A stretch of 64,000 nucleotides of DNA from Ancylostoma caninum (Eukaryota; Nematoda; Chromadorea; Rhabditida; Ancylostomatidae). Under the pieces are notes generated by a model. That model made no database searches and was not told where the DNA came from. It saw nothing but the letters and a program-made list of their open reading frames with translations. Positions 1 through 13,092 of this stretch are shown piece after piece. The stretch is from assembly GCA_037903475.1 (NCBI GenBank), contig JBAJFG010000136.1, forward strand, positions 806,501 through 870,500, written 5' to 3'. Both the position numbers and the translations under genes were made by a program. How positions within the stretch are numbered: the first letter of the stretch is position 1; each line of letters starts with the position of its first letter.

Positions 1-764
1 AACGAGCACCGAAACACTGCCAGAAAATCGGAGCAACACGTGTTGAAGGTCTCGGTGACTTTGCATGGGCCTGCTGCAAAAACCTTCCACCACAGCTCTT
101 TTTCCCCTCAGGAGTACTTCCAAGATGAAGGTGAAATAAATTGGGAACTTCATTGTATGATTCCTGAGTTGCTCAATAAAATGGATTCTATACTTCTATG
201 TATGCAACACCGTTCCACAAGAACGTACGCGAATACGCGAATGGTGCTAACAAAACTCTTTCAAAACGTCAACTTCAGTCGGTGGCCTACCCAACTCCTT
301 CGGCCTTCGCTCACCGGATTACTCCATCCGGGTGATCTATACATACCTAGATCAAATGCATGTTAGGAACCACATATTGGTGTTGATGGGCTCGGGGAAC
401 TTTTTACAAAAACTCGAGATAGTGGCCACTGTTTGCGTGCCGCAGAAGACACCTACCTGGTAAGTCCGAAGACCCTATATCGACATTGATGGAGTAACAT
501 TCGAAGTCAAAGGTGAATTATGCTGTGAGAGCACCTAATATTTCCTCTCAGAGACCCCCGATATTATAGCCTCTTCGTTCTGGAAGTTAAAACATCCGGT
601 ATCCATAATTTTGGCCCACCTTCTAGAGATTTTTATCATAACAGTCACCTCTGTGCGTTATGACCATGCGATTTTGCCCGTACATATTACTAGTGGAACA
701 GAACGACCAGCTCACTTTGTGAAAAAGTGAAATATGCCAGCTAGAAAAGACCAGCTGCCCTTAC

Positions 765-3700
765 CATGTCAGCGACGATGTTTCCATCAGGAGAATCATA
801 GGCGTTAAGTTGGTGAGTGATGAACATTGACGGGAACACTTCCAGAGGTTGTTCCACGGCGAACTGTTTAGTTTTCTTGTTGAAAATCAGGAATCTTAAA
901 ATCGACACAAGTATTGGAGTATGACAAGAAGGTCAGTCAAGAATGATACCTGAGTGGAACCATGTCATAGAAGTCCATACCCCACAACCCTCCTTTCTGA
1001 ATTGATGAGCGTGCGTTGGAGAGGGGTGGTTCCTTGAACTTGCATGGGTTTATCAACAAGGAAGTGATGGGGATCACTGCGTAAGTCTCCGTCGAAGTAA
1101 TCGAGTGGATGTAGCCGGGGAGAACGGTTTTATCTCCTGCAAAAGATTGGAGGAATCACTCATGAACATAAGCTGATTAAAAAGGAACTATTTCTCGCTT
1201 CTCAACTCAAATTTGGGTACCCAGTTATGTTTATCGTTGCTTCGTCACGTTACAATAATTCCAGTACTGGTTCACTGGTTTTTTTTCGATTGCGTAAATT
1301 TAGCCGTCCGAAAAAAGCGCAAGCAAGGCATTCTCAATCATCGCGAAATCGAAAAGAATGCGTTTCGGAACTATTAGATCGATGCGAAAGAAATGGCGCT
1401 TTTTCGTGTTGACTATATTTTTTTCACAGCTTTAAGGAACGAGAACTTCGGCAACCCACAAAATTCCTTTCAATAGCAGGGACATTACTTATCGTATGAG
1501 CAGATTCCTGAATCTGTATGCTTATATCTCGTGAAACTGCAAAGCGAAGAGCAACGAAAACCTCGTTTTCATGTTGTCGTGCTTGGCGAATTTTTTCTCG
1601 AGGAACAAGAGCCTTTGGAGTGGGGAAAAGCGGCTAAAATACGACATTTTTTTGAAGAACATGAAGAATACTCCAACATTTCCTAATAAAATTAACAAAG
1701 TCCAAGCCAGCCCTCGTAAGCAAATTTTCGCCAAAATTGAGGGTGCAGAAAATGTTATTTAAAGCGTTTCGAGGTTTTTCAGCAGATCGTTCGCGACTTT
1801 TTGGAGCCAGTAACGGCAATCCTTTCCTAAAAGCAGCTTGGAAAGAATCATCCAGCAAAGGCCTTGGAAACAACGAAGGAAATACTTCGAAAGTACTCAT
1901 GCAAGTTTCCCTGGAACCGAAGCCGTTACATCAGAGCTCACATGTGGAATAGATTGTGATGTCTTTGCGAAAGAGAAGGAAGGTCTAGGACTGCATCGCT
2001 CGTAGTGCTGTAGGAAAATGAAAGAAATTTGAAAAATTGAGAGCGAAATTTCTGGACATTTTCGATTATCTCACGACTGTTAACTGCACGAAAAATCTCG
2101 TTGCCGCAGAATAAAAAAGATTTCCTTGCTCTACATTTACCAAACAAATCCACGCGTTTTTGAAAGAAGTGTTTCTTGTTTCTCTATTTCTTCCGCATCA
2201 ACCTAACAGAAGTGATTTTGTTCCTGACCTGAAGTCGCTTTCCTAGTGGAGCAGGTATAATATGCACAGTCAACTATTGCATGGAAGAGTTTGCTGTTTT
2301 ACTTTGCCCTGATTAACTTTTCACCTAACTTCACCATAATCTCTTCTGCACATATGCGTAGTGTAATGAGTTCTTTTTTATTTCAGAGGACTACGTTTTG
2401 AGAACAAATAACGAGCTACAGACGTGTTGGCGTGTGCTCTCGGTCATTATCAACTCTTGCTTCGTGGGGTTTGCTCGCGCGATTATTTTGGAAGACCACT
2501 GTATTTGTACATCCGATCAACGTGCGCTACTTCGAACTAGCGCACTGTCCAACTCGGGCCTTATATAGCAAAGCTACACAGATCGTTTTTATTCTACCAT
2601 CTCATGATGCTGTTACAAGAACAGCTGAAGAGCTGGCATTAACAAGCATAAGGGAAGAAATCAACATCTGAAAAAAAAATGTATCAGTATCAAGGGAGTA
2701 ATGTATCATGGAAGTTAGTTGATTATATTTCACCCAATTTCTATAATTTGGATTGTTTTGACATCTTTAGTAAAATGCAAGGATGAAGGAGAAGCTGCAG
2801 CGGCAGCTATGAATAGTGACAGTACAATAAGTAACGGAGGCAACAATGAGGATTTTAGAGCAACTCACCGATATATTCATCATTCTTGCCACATGCTTTG
2901 GAGTCCCAAACACCGTAGTCATACAAGCCAACTACTCGACGGACTCCCTTGCTGTCCACGGTGAAAACTCCCTGAAACGTGTGTTGGTAACACAGTTATA
3001 GGTCTAGAAACACCATGAAGTTGGTAGCTGGAATTGTTTTTACTTATTGCAGAATATTTGCACATGGTCATTCAATGGAAATTGATAGAAATCCTTTTCA
3101 AGAAAATCGACAAATTAAGGAAGAAATATGGAGTTCTGACGAGTAGTATTGGTAGAACGGATGAGTGTAACGAAAATAGCATATTCCTTCTGTTAGTCAT
3201 GACGTATTCATCAATCTACAAAAGATTCACCAATCTTCCCATTCTGAAAAACCTCTTTCGTGATCCGTTAAATAAATAGTGACAAAAGCGCCCCTCATTA
3301 GGATAAAACAGAAAAGAAAGCTGAGAAAGAATTTCTGTAACTACTATAACTACAGTTGTTTAAGACGCACTAACTTCCCCTCTTCAACCCCCTCCCCCCT
3401 GTCTTTTCCGAGAAAAAAAGCACTATTTGCCCACAGTATTGCAGGCTTTGCTAAAAAGTAGTTCATCCGCTGATAAATTTGAGGTAAAAAAAAACAGGAA
3501 CCTGAAAGAATCGCTGCTCCTCAAAATTCATTGCAGAAAACGATCCCCAAATTGTTCCATCGGGATCATTTCGTTCATGAATAGCCATAGATATTGGAAT
3601 CATTGTTGGTCGCGGAGTTGAGAAAATATCATTCTCCTCAGTGAATTGAAATATTTTGAATTTGCTCAATGTACGCACCTAAAAAAGACTTATTCGAGAA

Positions 3701-4474
3701 CTTCCTTACAGAAACAATCTCTTTGGTGGAAACTGTGAGTGCCATCAAGTCGGACAAGCCCCAATAGGCTAACATCAAATTCATATCCAATCCAATAAGG
3801 AGCTTCAGTGCCGGCCAAAATCCTATTCCCGACTTTCCAAAAGTCGAGATTTGGATGGAAACGTGCAGAGTCAGGGTTGGGTGGTATCTGAAATCCTTAT
3901 AAAAAGGCTACACTAACAGAATGTAAAAAGACAGAGCCGAAATGTTGTGTTGTACCTGTTCCCATCGTGACATCGCCGTTAAGTTATAGTCAGACCATCC
4001 AGCCCAAGGCACACCGGATTTTGTAATATTGCGGTCATAAAATTCCCAAATTTTGTAAGGCTGTGACGGATAATATTGTGACGAAAATACAACCTTAACG
4101 AGGAGGAAGTTGGACTCTACATTATTCTTGGACAAACTGAGACGTACTTGTCCATTGCTTATGTGGAACGCTCCAATAGCTCCAATAGCATCAATCATGT
4201 GAGTAAGCTTATTTCCAGGAGAAGCAGAACTGTTGCCATACGAAGCGGATAATTGGCACAGGAAAAACCCATCTGAGAAAGAGCACAATAATTGCGGACA
4301 AAACTGACCTTTCCAGCCTAGTCTTTGTTTACCTAGAAACTTTGGGATGTTCTTGCTAGGGCAATATAACTCTCGATACTTGTCACCATCCCAAGCATCT
4401 GGAAATCCCAGATGAGCATTTCGAAAAGATTGGCAGAGAACTGTTGGCAACAAAAGCAGCGTTGGAGCAAACAT
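765..4474 (-). CDS. bcmo: Carotenoid oxygenase (BCMO/RPE65 family), 3' end not found
   Basis: Iron(II) enzyme family that cleaves or isomerises carotenoids/retinoids. Eight exons join in frame: 4474-4333, 4272-4148, 4093-3956, 3887-3774, 3678-3502, 2971-2869, 1136-950, 894-765 (1,116 nt, 372 codons). The start is the ATG at 4474; it opens a hydrophobic signal-like stretch (MFAPTLLLLPTVLC), and TTTAG 5 nt upstream could be a trans-splice acceptor. Family landmarks seen: DAIGAIGAFH, WAGWSDYNLTAMSRWEQ, SARFHPNLDFW, GTEAPYWIGYEFD, IHERNDPDGTIWGSFSAMNF, VVGLYDYGVW, LPGYIHSITSTETYAVIP, GGLWGMDFYDMVPLR, FITHQLNAYDSPDG. The His residues in FHPN, YIHS and ITHQ match three of the four iron ligands. The fourth lies near the C-terminus, in the ~150 residues not recovered; family proteins are ~530 residues. 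Introns of 54-60 bp and one of 1.7 kb. Intron 2 ends in the unusual TTAAG. Which nematode paralogue this is cannot be told. Confidence 0.88.
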
Positions 4475-4499
4475 CTTCCTAAATTATCATTCAGTAGCC

Positions 4500-5547
4500 C
4501 ATGCTGAAATGGCCGACATCTGTAACGTATAACGCACAGCTCACCACAGAATTGCGTGGATGCAAGAATGAAGCTGCTCCCTCAAGTGTTGGAGAGTGGA
4601 CAGATAAGTTAGCGAGGGTTCCGAAGTTGGCCGTGGAGGTAGCGAGTGACCGATCGCAAGGGGCGGAGTTTTCTTCGGTCCGTGAAAAGGGATTACGACC
4701 AACGTTGCTACAGAGAGAGCGCTGCTTCTCCTTCGTGAACACGGTCCCTAGCCCATCTCTCTTCCACTTCCGTTTTTCAATCTTCCGTTTTGTTTTTCTT
4801 GCAAGCTTCTACTAATCGCTAGACCGTACCACGATTCAACGTAATTTGGTGAAAGCCGAGTACCGAAGAGTGCAATCTATGTATGAGGGTGACAATGCGG
4901 TCTCCTGAACAACGGAAGGACATGCAGGAGCGGCACGGCATACAGGGTGGCCCATGGATGCTGTCCCACTATGAAAACGGCACAGAAAACGTACAGAACC
5001 ACAGCTCTTCAAAAACAAGTTACTATCGTGCGGAAGAACAAACTGTTCCACTGCTTGTCGATCGTGATCTCGGTGAAATTCCTCCCACACTCACTTCACT
5101 GTTCTCATCACGGGGTGAATGTCGGTATACGTTTCCCAAGATCATTCGAATGGAGAAGTCGAATGGTTCAATTTGGAGAAGTTTGGAGAATTGGCTGGCC
5201 ATTCGAAAGCAAGAATGAAGCCGGTCAGCCTGGCGAAGCACAATCCAGGGGTGAGTTTGACCTCGATAGGCAGGTGCTCGATTCTGCTGAAGAATCTAAT
5301 TTCACAGCCGTTGGTAACTCGTGGGATTAGCTGCTTACACAAATTTTCCTCACACACGTAAACGTCGAGTTTCACCTCCATTTTCTCAGAGATGTGAAAC
5401 TATCTTTGTTGCACTAACTCTATATGACGAAAATCGCGACAGATACCAGATGAGAATTCCGACAATGCGGGGGAGGGATTGGCGTTGTACAAGCTTCCTC
5501 ACGACCTTTACATATAGAGGATGTTTTCAGTGGCCAGTGCCCCAATG
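4500..5547. other. Region upstream of the BCMO gene; no gene seen
   Basis: Several overlapping open frames of 80-127 codons on both strands, none with a recognisable family. The first ~200 bp may hold the BCMO promoter; no defined motif is visible. Confidence 0.35.
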
Positions 5548-5622
5548 AAGGATAATTGAGCCTCATGACGAGCGCATGCGATCACGCGCTGGTACCCTCA
5601 CGCCTACGCTCTAGAAGACTGT
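5548..5622 (-). mobile_element. Helitron-like 5'-region fragment
   Basis: GAGCCTCATGACGAGCGCAT, GCGATCACGCGCTGG and GCCTACGCTCTAGAA match the 5' portion of the Helitron-like copies (for example 26,000-26,065). Neither terminus is kept. Confidence 0.5.
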
Positions 5623-7119
5623 TCTGAACACTGAAAAAAAAACTCATATAAGTGCCATGCATCGGGTGAAGAGTACTCTGCCCGTAACTGAAGTTAATTT
5701 TTCTAGCAAAATTCCAGCTACTTCTAGGTCTAAAGTGCTAGCCAAGATGCATATGAAATGGCTAGTCGCACTCATTGAGTGAACAAGATGATCAGAATCA
5801 CCGATTTGGGTAAATTATTATGTTGTTACATAGGTTTCCGCTGTTTTGAAATTTTCGACAAAAAAGGTTTATAAAAAATCAGACAACAACGGGTAACAAT
5901 CGAAGTATGCACAACAACAGTTCATGGACTTTTGCTGTTTTTACAGCAAGAGCTTTACTCCGCTGGTCTTGTAATCCGTGGACTTTTTGGCAAAGCAAGC
6001 ATTGAGTCGTGCAGTGCTAGTGGTGACTGAAATTGACAAATCGGTTCTCGCATAATAGACAATCTTGTGGACTGATAAATGGCGCTCTGTTAGAGCCAGA
6101 TTTGCGCTACATAGTGCGCAATCGAAAATTCCTCTGCGACTTCTTCGCCTCTCTAGAGAGTTTGACCAACAAAATTAAGGCACTATCCACAGTGTTGAAA
6201 AAGTGGTGTGATTTCCACAGAAGTTTGGAACTTGCCATAAAATATTATCGATTAGTGCCCTCAAATGGTTGATGTTCCCAGTTACAGTGAAACAAATCCC
6301 ACTTCAATTCGCTTCAATTCCAAAGAGAAAAATGGCATAATTAAAAGTTTGGGCTACCAAGTTTGATGCTTGTGCTTGAGACTGCTCAACAATATAATGA
6401 ACAGGGAAAGCACCAGAAGAATAAGAATGACCCCGAGATTACTCGATTCAAACTTGGTTAGCCGCATGCAACGTTATGGTCCATTTATTATCTGTGCAAG
6501 TGCTGTTACCAAACTTGCATTCGTGAAGGGTTCTTTCCGAAGTTAATTGCATTTTCAAAACAGAACGGTTCACATTCCGGAATTTTTCGCGAGATCAAGC
6601 GCTTTGAAAAAGTATGTATGTGGACGTAAGCGAAACCTAATCGGCAATCATTTATTAAAAGCGTTCAAAAATCCCTATGTGAAAGCAGTGAAAATTTATG
6701 CAACAACCTAATATCAGGGGGAATTCAGGTGGCTCTTAGCAAGGTGCGAGCGAGGTGCGAAACAGGAAGAGCTGCACCTGAAAAAGTAGTGCCCACAGCA
6801 TCGTTGGTATTTTAGGGATCCTGCTCAAACTTTACAGTAGAATTACAGAATCTACTCCTTTAACTGCCAAATGAAATTGGAATCGATTGATTCTGACTAG
6901 AGTTTATGAGCTTATCTTGCAAAAATTCTGCCAACAGCACTACATGCAACGCTTAAAGAAGGACAGATCCTGCATGGATCTTCCTGGAAACGGGCACATG
7001 GCTGCAGAACGCACCGTACTATCTAAGTCTCAAACAGAATTGGATTTAAGTGATTTTGGTAAGACTTATATCTGAAAAAGTACCTAGTAGCACTTACAAC
7101 GCTGCTGGCATCGAATGGA
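5623..7119. other. Gene-free stretch
   Basis: No exon, repeat or hairpin recognised; moderately AT-rich. Confidence 0.4.
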
Positions 7120-7336
7120 GAACCCCGAGCCAGAGCGCCGCTTCGCGGCGGTCTGTCTCGGACCCGTGTGCCACGTTACCTGCGGGCTAGGTAAACTCTG
7201 AAAAAAAAGAACCCCGAGCCAGAGCGCCTCCGGGCTAGGTGAACTCTGAAAAAAAAAAGAACACCAGGCCAAAGCGCCGCTTCGCGGCGCTCTGTCTCGG
7301 ACCCGTGTGCCACGTTACCTCCGGGCTAGGTATACC
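7120..7336 (+). repeat. Short repeat, three tandem units
   Basis: Three tandem, partly deleted units share the blocks GAGCCAGAGCGCC, CTGTCTCGGACCCGTG and GCCACGTTACC, then GGGCTAGGTAAACTCTG and an A-run. Two units carry the hairpin CGCCGCTTCGCGGCG. Diverged single copies lie at 49,090-49,215 and 50,085-50,175. No coding potential seen. It could be a SINE-like repeat, but no clear Pol III A and B boxes were recognised. Confidence 0.6.
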
Positions 7337-7548
7337 TCCGTAAACTAAACCGGTATAAATACCATTTTGAATTACTAGAATACAAACAACGGGATGTTTG
7401 TATAGGTTTATTGCGTCTATGTGAGCGGCATTACGAATATATGTAATAACTGGTACATAATCACAACATGACGACGAATCCGATCACGTTGATGTAAGCA
7501 TATACAGCGAAATGTAATCTCCGTAACAACGACAGATGATTGGATGGT

Positions 7549-8702
7549 CTAGAGTACACGGATATAAGGTGAAACCAAACAGTTTGCCGGCTGGCAATGA
7601 CAAAAGGAAAGCGCATCTATACAGAACAGATATGGCTCAGTTATGTTGAATAATGATATACGCGCATATTCGCCAGCCTCGTGGGATACAACGACCGGTA
7701 TATGGATAACTGGATATAACAGCGCACAATTTAAGTGAATATAAGCAACCCTACCCAGGTGACATATTGAATAACGGGAGAGGCCGGGGGTTAGGCAGGA
7801 CTGAAAAGCGCCAACTGTTTTCCATCTACCTACTTGCACAACATCGACCTGATACACTTCCAAACTTAGGGCGTGTGTTGCTGCTCCTCCCCTAAATGAA
7901 TGAAATGTAATAGTGAGATGTTGCAAGCCCGCAGCTTGGATGAGCTTAGAGCCTACCGCGCAGTGCTGACGGAGACAAAGCCATAACCGCAGAAAGACTG
8001 AAATAAGAAAGAGGATCGGCTGATAGAGGAGATGTACTTGTTTCACAATAATTGTTCCCGCTGATTAAGAAGAAATGGTATGCAAGATCCCCTACTGCAC
8101 TGATCGGTCTTGCACGTTCTGATATTAACCTGCCACAAATTATCGCACACATGCATAAGATCAGAGATAAACAGGTTCCTAGCTTTGATAAGTCGCAGGA
8201 GACCCTTGTATTAGATGAGGGTAAGCGCTGCTGCTTGTGTTATTTTGTGGTCTTTGGATTGCAACCCGCTTCTAATTAGCTTTTGAAGGTCGGATGGTAG
8301 AATTTTGGAACGGTGCTGCGTGTGTGGACATTTTCTGCGCTCTGCTTCTAATAGCGACGTTTAAATGCCTTTATTCACCTCGTCCAGTTGACCACAAAAG
8401 TATTTGAGCGCTGCAACAATGAGTGGGAGGGACCTTCTTTTCCCTTCTGAGGCGCATTTCGCCAGGTATAAGTCCCTCACTTGTGGTATCGGAATTCCGG
8501 CCAGATTTGGCTGGATTCGCCAGGCGTGAAATTTTGGTAGCTCCGTCTTGCAGTTACATAGCGTTGACGAAGCTCGATCGGTACTCAGATCATTGAGGAT
8601 TGCCGTGACGAGATTTTGCAGCCCTGCATGACGAACTGTTGCATCAAGGGCTACTCCTTCACTGGAATCGCTCTGCTGAAATCCTGGTTTTTTCTCATCC
8701 AT
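7549..8702 (-). pseudogene. Decayed tyrosine recombinase (DIRS/Crypton-like)
   Basis: Two minus-strand blocks. The first, 8702-8361, contains LPKFHAWRIQPNLAGIPIPQ, YLAKCASEGKRRSLPLIVAA and LKYFCGQL; it looks like the helical core-binding (SAM-like) domain of a tyrosine recombinase. The second, about 8046-7790, contains LTITFHSFRGGAATHAL followed by VDVVQVGRWKTVGAFQSCL, the HxxR box and GRW region of the catalytic domain. Such enzymes mobilise DIRS/PAT-type retrotransposons and Crypton DNA elements, both reported in nematodes. The region between them is broken into several frames. The tyrosine expected after GRW reads Cys (FQSCL), so the protein would be dead even without the frameshifts. No reverse transcriptase or split direct repeats were seen nearby, so the element type stays open. 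Confidence 0.6.
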
Positions 8703-9489
8703 CTTATTTCTTTATCTCATTCTCCCGAAACTGGAAGGGAGGGCGGGACCACCGCTAGCTGGTTACGCAAGAACCTGGATGAATCCTGATTTTATCACAG
8801 GGGCTGCTATTGTTGTCCTCACTCGTGATCTTTCCTGATCTTACTCGTGGTATTGCCTGCTTGCAAAATTCTGCTACACGCCTTACAGAAATTTTGCAGT
8901 CTCAAGTATCCCATAATTCAGAATCCCACCTAGACATTCAACTAGTTATATCTGTGAAACGGTTGAGTTTCCCAAAAATGTGAATTCTCTACGCAGAAAT
9001 GTTGGAACAAAACAATTGCTAAGGTTCCAAAGTGATCAAAATCTCCGACAGGGAAATTTCCGTGAGTACTGCCTTTGAGGGAGAGAGGATTGTTCTCATG
9101 AAGAAACCATTTGGAAAGTTTCAATTTTCACTGAGAAACGAGGCCGCGAAAAAAGCCGCTTTCTGTAGCAAAAGAGCAGGCCCCACTTCTGAAGAATCTC
9201 GTCAGTCAAACTTCCTTACCTCCCACAGCTGCCGAAAGTTCCTATTCGTCGAAACTTGATCGTAGAGCTCTTCCTTCTTCCTCTTCTTCCTTCCCACTTG
9301 AACTATTCAAATACTTTCGACTTGGCTTTGCTGATGCACTTTTTGAAGTTGTTGACTATTTCCGACTAACTGCACTTATCTTTATTTTGAACTCCTAACA
9401 GGATATATTATTGTGTTATCGAAAACATAATTCAATGCTTCGGCCACCATTTGCATTATATTTTATCAGAATTTCCCTTGAACTCCGAT

Positions 9490-12155
9490 ACTAAAACGGC
9501 TTCAAAGTAGTCTACAACGGCAGTTCGAAGACCAGTAACGGTGTGGGTATAGTCGTCTCTCAACGCTTCCGTGACTCGATGGCCGAGGTGCAGCGTTTCG
9601 ATGACCTCTTTTTGAAGGTCGTCTTCATCACCGCAAATCAACGCCTTCACTTCTTCTCGGCGTACGCGCCACAGACGGGCTGCTGTGACCAGGTAAAAGA
9701 TGACTTCTGGATGTTGCTTGACGAAAAGACCGCGGAAGTACCACAAGAAGACACAATCGTTATCGCAGGAGATCTAAATGGCCACGTAGGAGTGACAAAG
9801 GACGGTTACAGACGCCATGGAGGCTTGGGGTAAAGATGAATGACTAATGAAGATGGTGAGCGCATTCTGGAATACGCTGACTCTCACAAGCTCGCCATGA
9901 TGAAGGCAAAGGCATGATGAAGGCAATACGAAGTTCCGAAGGCTTCCTTCTCTCCTCGTCTCCTTCTACAGTGGCAACGAGAACACCCAGATCGACTTCG
10001 TTCTCGCACTACATCGCCATCAGAAGCTAATTACAGACCCTACGAGACCGTGGCCACGCAACATCGTCCGCTTATCTCCACCATTTAAATCATGCCGCCA
10101 AGGAGGATGCATGGACAACGGCGCGGACCAGCACGAATCAAGTGGTGGCGGTTAAAAGAGAAGGAAGCCTCAGTAATTTCCATCATCAAGTTGCCGCCGG
10201 TCACGACTGTCGACGAGACCTGCATGAACGCAACCCGAGCCATTGTAGAAGTGGCACGTTCAGAACTTGGCACAACTAGACCAGGTCGCCGGAGAATTGA
10301 CAGACAGGCGTAGCTATGGGCGAATGAAGTGAAAGTGAAGGTGCGATAGAAGAAACGTCTCCACCACGTATTCCTCGGCAACAAGCCGGATTACAACTGG
10401 CAGAAGTAAATACCTAGAAGCGAAGAAAGCACAAAGAAGGCTGTGACTACCACGAAGGCTGAGCACTACGACAATGCTAGCAGGAAGCTAGATGAGAAAG
10501 ATGGCGGTGAACGCCTCATCTACCGACTGGCGAGGTCGCGCCAGCGGCAGGCCGAAAAGGTCGAAAAGTTCTATGGAGTTAACGACGAAGACTGCCATCT
10601 CATAAAAGACCGCAGGAAGGCAACGGAGAGATGGTGTGACTACTTCGAGAAGATCTCAACAGAAGAATTCAGCCATCCATCCATTCCACAACTACCGCCG
10701 ACTTACGATCCTATACAACAAATCACCGTTGACGAAACCATGACTGCTAAAGCGGATAAAGCCAGGAAAAACAACGGGTCCTGATGATGTAGCGGCGGAA
10801 CTATGGAAGTCAAGACATGAAACTAAGCTGAATGGCTGGCGACGTTCTTTAACCAGGTCATCGCAGAGGGGAAGACGCCGTGGATTGGCAGAAGAGCACC
10901 ACAATTCCGATCTGGGGGAGGAAAGCCAATACGTCTTCTGTCTCACAGTATGAAGATATTCGAACCCATTATCGACCGCCGAATACGCGACATCATCCGA
11001 GTTACAACGAACCAGTGTGGTTTCGTAGCCAACTGCGGAACTACGGATGCAATCCATGCTGCTCGACTGATGATCGAGAAACATCGCGAGAAGCAGATGC
11101 CATTGCATCTAGCATTCCTCGATCTGGAGAAAGCCTTCAGTCGCATGCCACATAAAGTCATCTGGCACGCGTGGTGGTGGCACGGGGTTCCTGAGGAACT
11201 CATCGAGTGGGTTAGGATTCTCTACGCGGACCCAAGGAGTCGAGTGCAGGCGGCCGCGGTCACGTCAGCAGAATTTCCATCTCCGTAGGTGCACATAAAG
11301 GATCAGCCCTCTCACTACTTCTTTTCATCGTCGTCATGGACACTGTTACGAGAGATCTCCAGAGGCCTACGCCATGGATTCTGCTATACGCAGATGACGT
11401 CACGTTCGCGTCAACAAAAGGAGGACGTTGAACAACAGACGCAGGCCTGGACCGAACGCTTGACGCGGTTCGGTCTTTGGCTCAACGTCAAAAACACTGA
11501 GTATACGACGACCGATACGAACGAGCTCACCACCATTCATGGCAGTGACCTTCCGAGAACCAACTACTTCGAATATCTCGGCTCAACACTTTCAGCCGAT
11601 GGCACCCAGCCCATGAAGTCGTTGCTCGCCTCAGTGCTGCATGGTTGAAGCGGCGTTCGATGACAGGAGTACTGTGCGACAAGGAGATCCCGGATCTCTT
11701 CAAATCGAAGGTGTATGGTACAGCCGTTAGACCAGTGGCACTGTATGGTGCAGGTTGGCCGGCCACTAAGGAAGTAGAACGCCGCCTGGGTGTGATGGAG
11801 ATGAAGATGTTATGAAGGATGGCTGGTATCACGTGCGTAGACTGCATACGCAACGAAAAGATCCAAGAGCGGCTCGGCATCTCCACGATTGCTGACAAGC
11901 TGGGCCAAACCCGCCTCAGGTGGTACGGCCATGTGCTGCGCACCAGCTTAGACACCGTCAGCAAAGTAGGCCTTCATCTTGACGTGCCAGGAAAAGGGCT
12001 AAAAGGACGGCCGAAGCAACGGTGGCTGGACACACTGCATGCGGATCTGAAGCATTTGGGCGCCCACTCGGATCAGGCGCACGATAGAACCAAATGGCGT
12101 CAGAAGATCAGGAAAGCGGACCCCGCCAACGAACGGGACAAACGCTGAAGAAGAA
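9490..12155 (+). mobile_element. RTE-type LINE, 5'-truncated and decayed
   Basis: Non-LTR retrotransposon remnant in several frames. From about 9490: SKTSNGVGI, then VVSQRFRDSMAEVQRFDD, QRLHFFSAYAPQTGCCDQ and DTIVIAGDLNGHVG, the AP-endonuclease domain that nicks the target. From 10,950: TNQCGFVANCGTTDAIHAAR and LAFLDLEKAFSRMPHKVIW, fingers and palm of the reverse transcriptase. At about 11,385: LLYADDV, the catalytic YADD box, in a shifted frame. From 11,560: YFEYLGSTLSADGT. From 11,819: IQERLGISTIADKLGQTRL, RWYGHVLR and GRPKQRWLDTL, the RTE/BovB C-terminus. It ends at TGAAGAAGAAGAATTGAAGG, the short A/G-rich tail common in nematode RTEs. Many frameshifts and stops; no intact ORF. The upstream part of the endonuclease is missing. 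Confidence 0.88.
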
Positions 12156-12452
12156 GAATTGAAGGATATTCTCCTCCCCAAGAGAAAAGCTGATGAAGAC
12201 AAATCCGAGAAGAAAGATCTTAAATGAGCACTCGAAATACTGAATGAAGCGACTACTATACCCTCAAAATGAGATGCCAGAATTGATTGTTTTACAACGT
12301 GGATGGATTTATATATATTCACGAATTCTTGAGTTTCAGGTTCAGCTTTTTTCATTGGGCGGCATCTATATATTGGACGGTTGGAAAAAAGTGCGAACCC
12401 GCTCTGCTACCTTGTTTGGAGCTTTTTGAGGCCAAGGTGTCCTCCAAGCATA

Positions 12453-12690
12453 TCTATTAAACAAAGCGCCGTAAGGGGGCTAGAGCGGCTAGAGATACGC
12501 GGCGGCACTCATAGACACCGCAATATTGGGGCGCAGACTGCGAGGCGAAGTGGCCGATTTTTAGGGACTCAGACACGTTCGCTTTGGGACTCGCTAATTA
12601 CGTCACTGCTGGCTCTTTCGCATGCACGGGATGGTGATTTCATCACCTTCGTTGGCGGTCTCGCAGCATAGGGGTGAGGGAGCGTTTATA
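12453..12690 (+). mobile_element. Helitron-like 5' fragment (TCTATTAAAC subfamily)
   Basis: Starts TCTATTAAACAAAGCGCC after an A and matches the first ~235 bp of the element at 20,019 almost base for base (GTAAGGGGGCTAGAGCGG, TGCACGGGATGGTGATTTCA). Similarity stops near 12,690, and a separate TIR element starts at 12,743. No 3' hairpin is found beyond that element, so this copy is truncated. Confidence 0.6.
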
Positions 12691-13092
12691 GCCACCACAA
12701 CGCAGACTCACGCTTCTTGTGGGACTGCGTAGCTGTCAGCAGGGCCGGTAGTAATCGACCCCGCAAGTTGCCAACTCGCGGTGGCACCACGGTGCGACAT
12801 CAGTGGCAGCTGGAACGGTGCGGAGGCACCTCAATCAATAAAAACTCCTGAATTTTGCAACTTTACCTCACACCGGTACTATCCCTGTGACCTTGTTTTA
12901 CCCCCAAGTACAGTATTTAGATGTCCTTGTTTCAAACAGCCGTGCGGAAATATTCGGAAGTCCCAGCTGCCTACGAGATCGCGATCTTCTTGGGCGCCAC
13001 CAAAGCTGCCACCTTAAGGTGGCAACGTAGGTGGCAGCAGGCGAGTGCGACGAGAGAGTGTGTAAGGAGAGAGGTTTCCCCGTCGGCAGGTC

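Noticed and set aside
40..366. 108-codon plus-strand ORF at the left edge
   Set aside because: No family resemblance; it lies opposite the region where the 3' part of the BCMO gene is expected.
3908..4474. Single 188-codon ORF read as one protein
   Set aside because: It contains two in-frame introns (60 and 54 bp) and runs past a donor at 3,955; the real product is the spliced BCMO protein.
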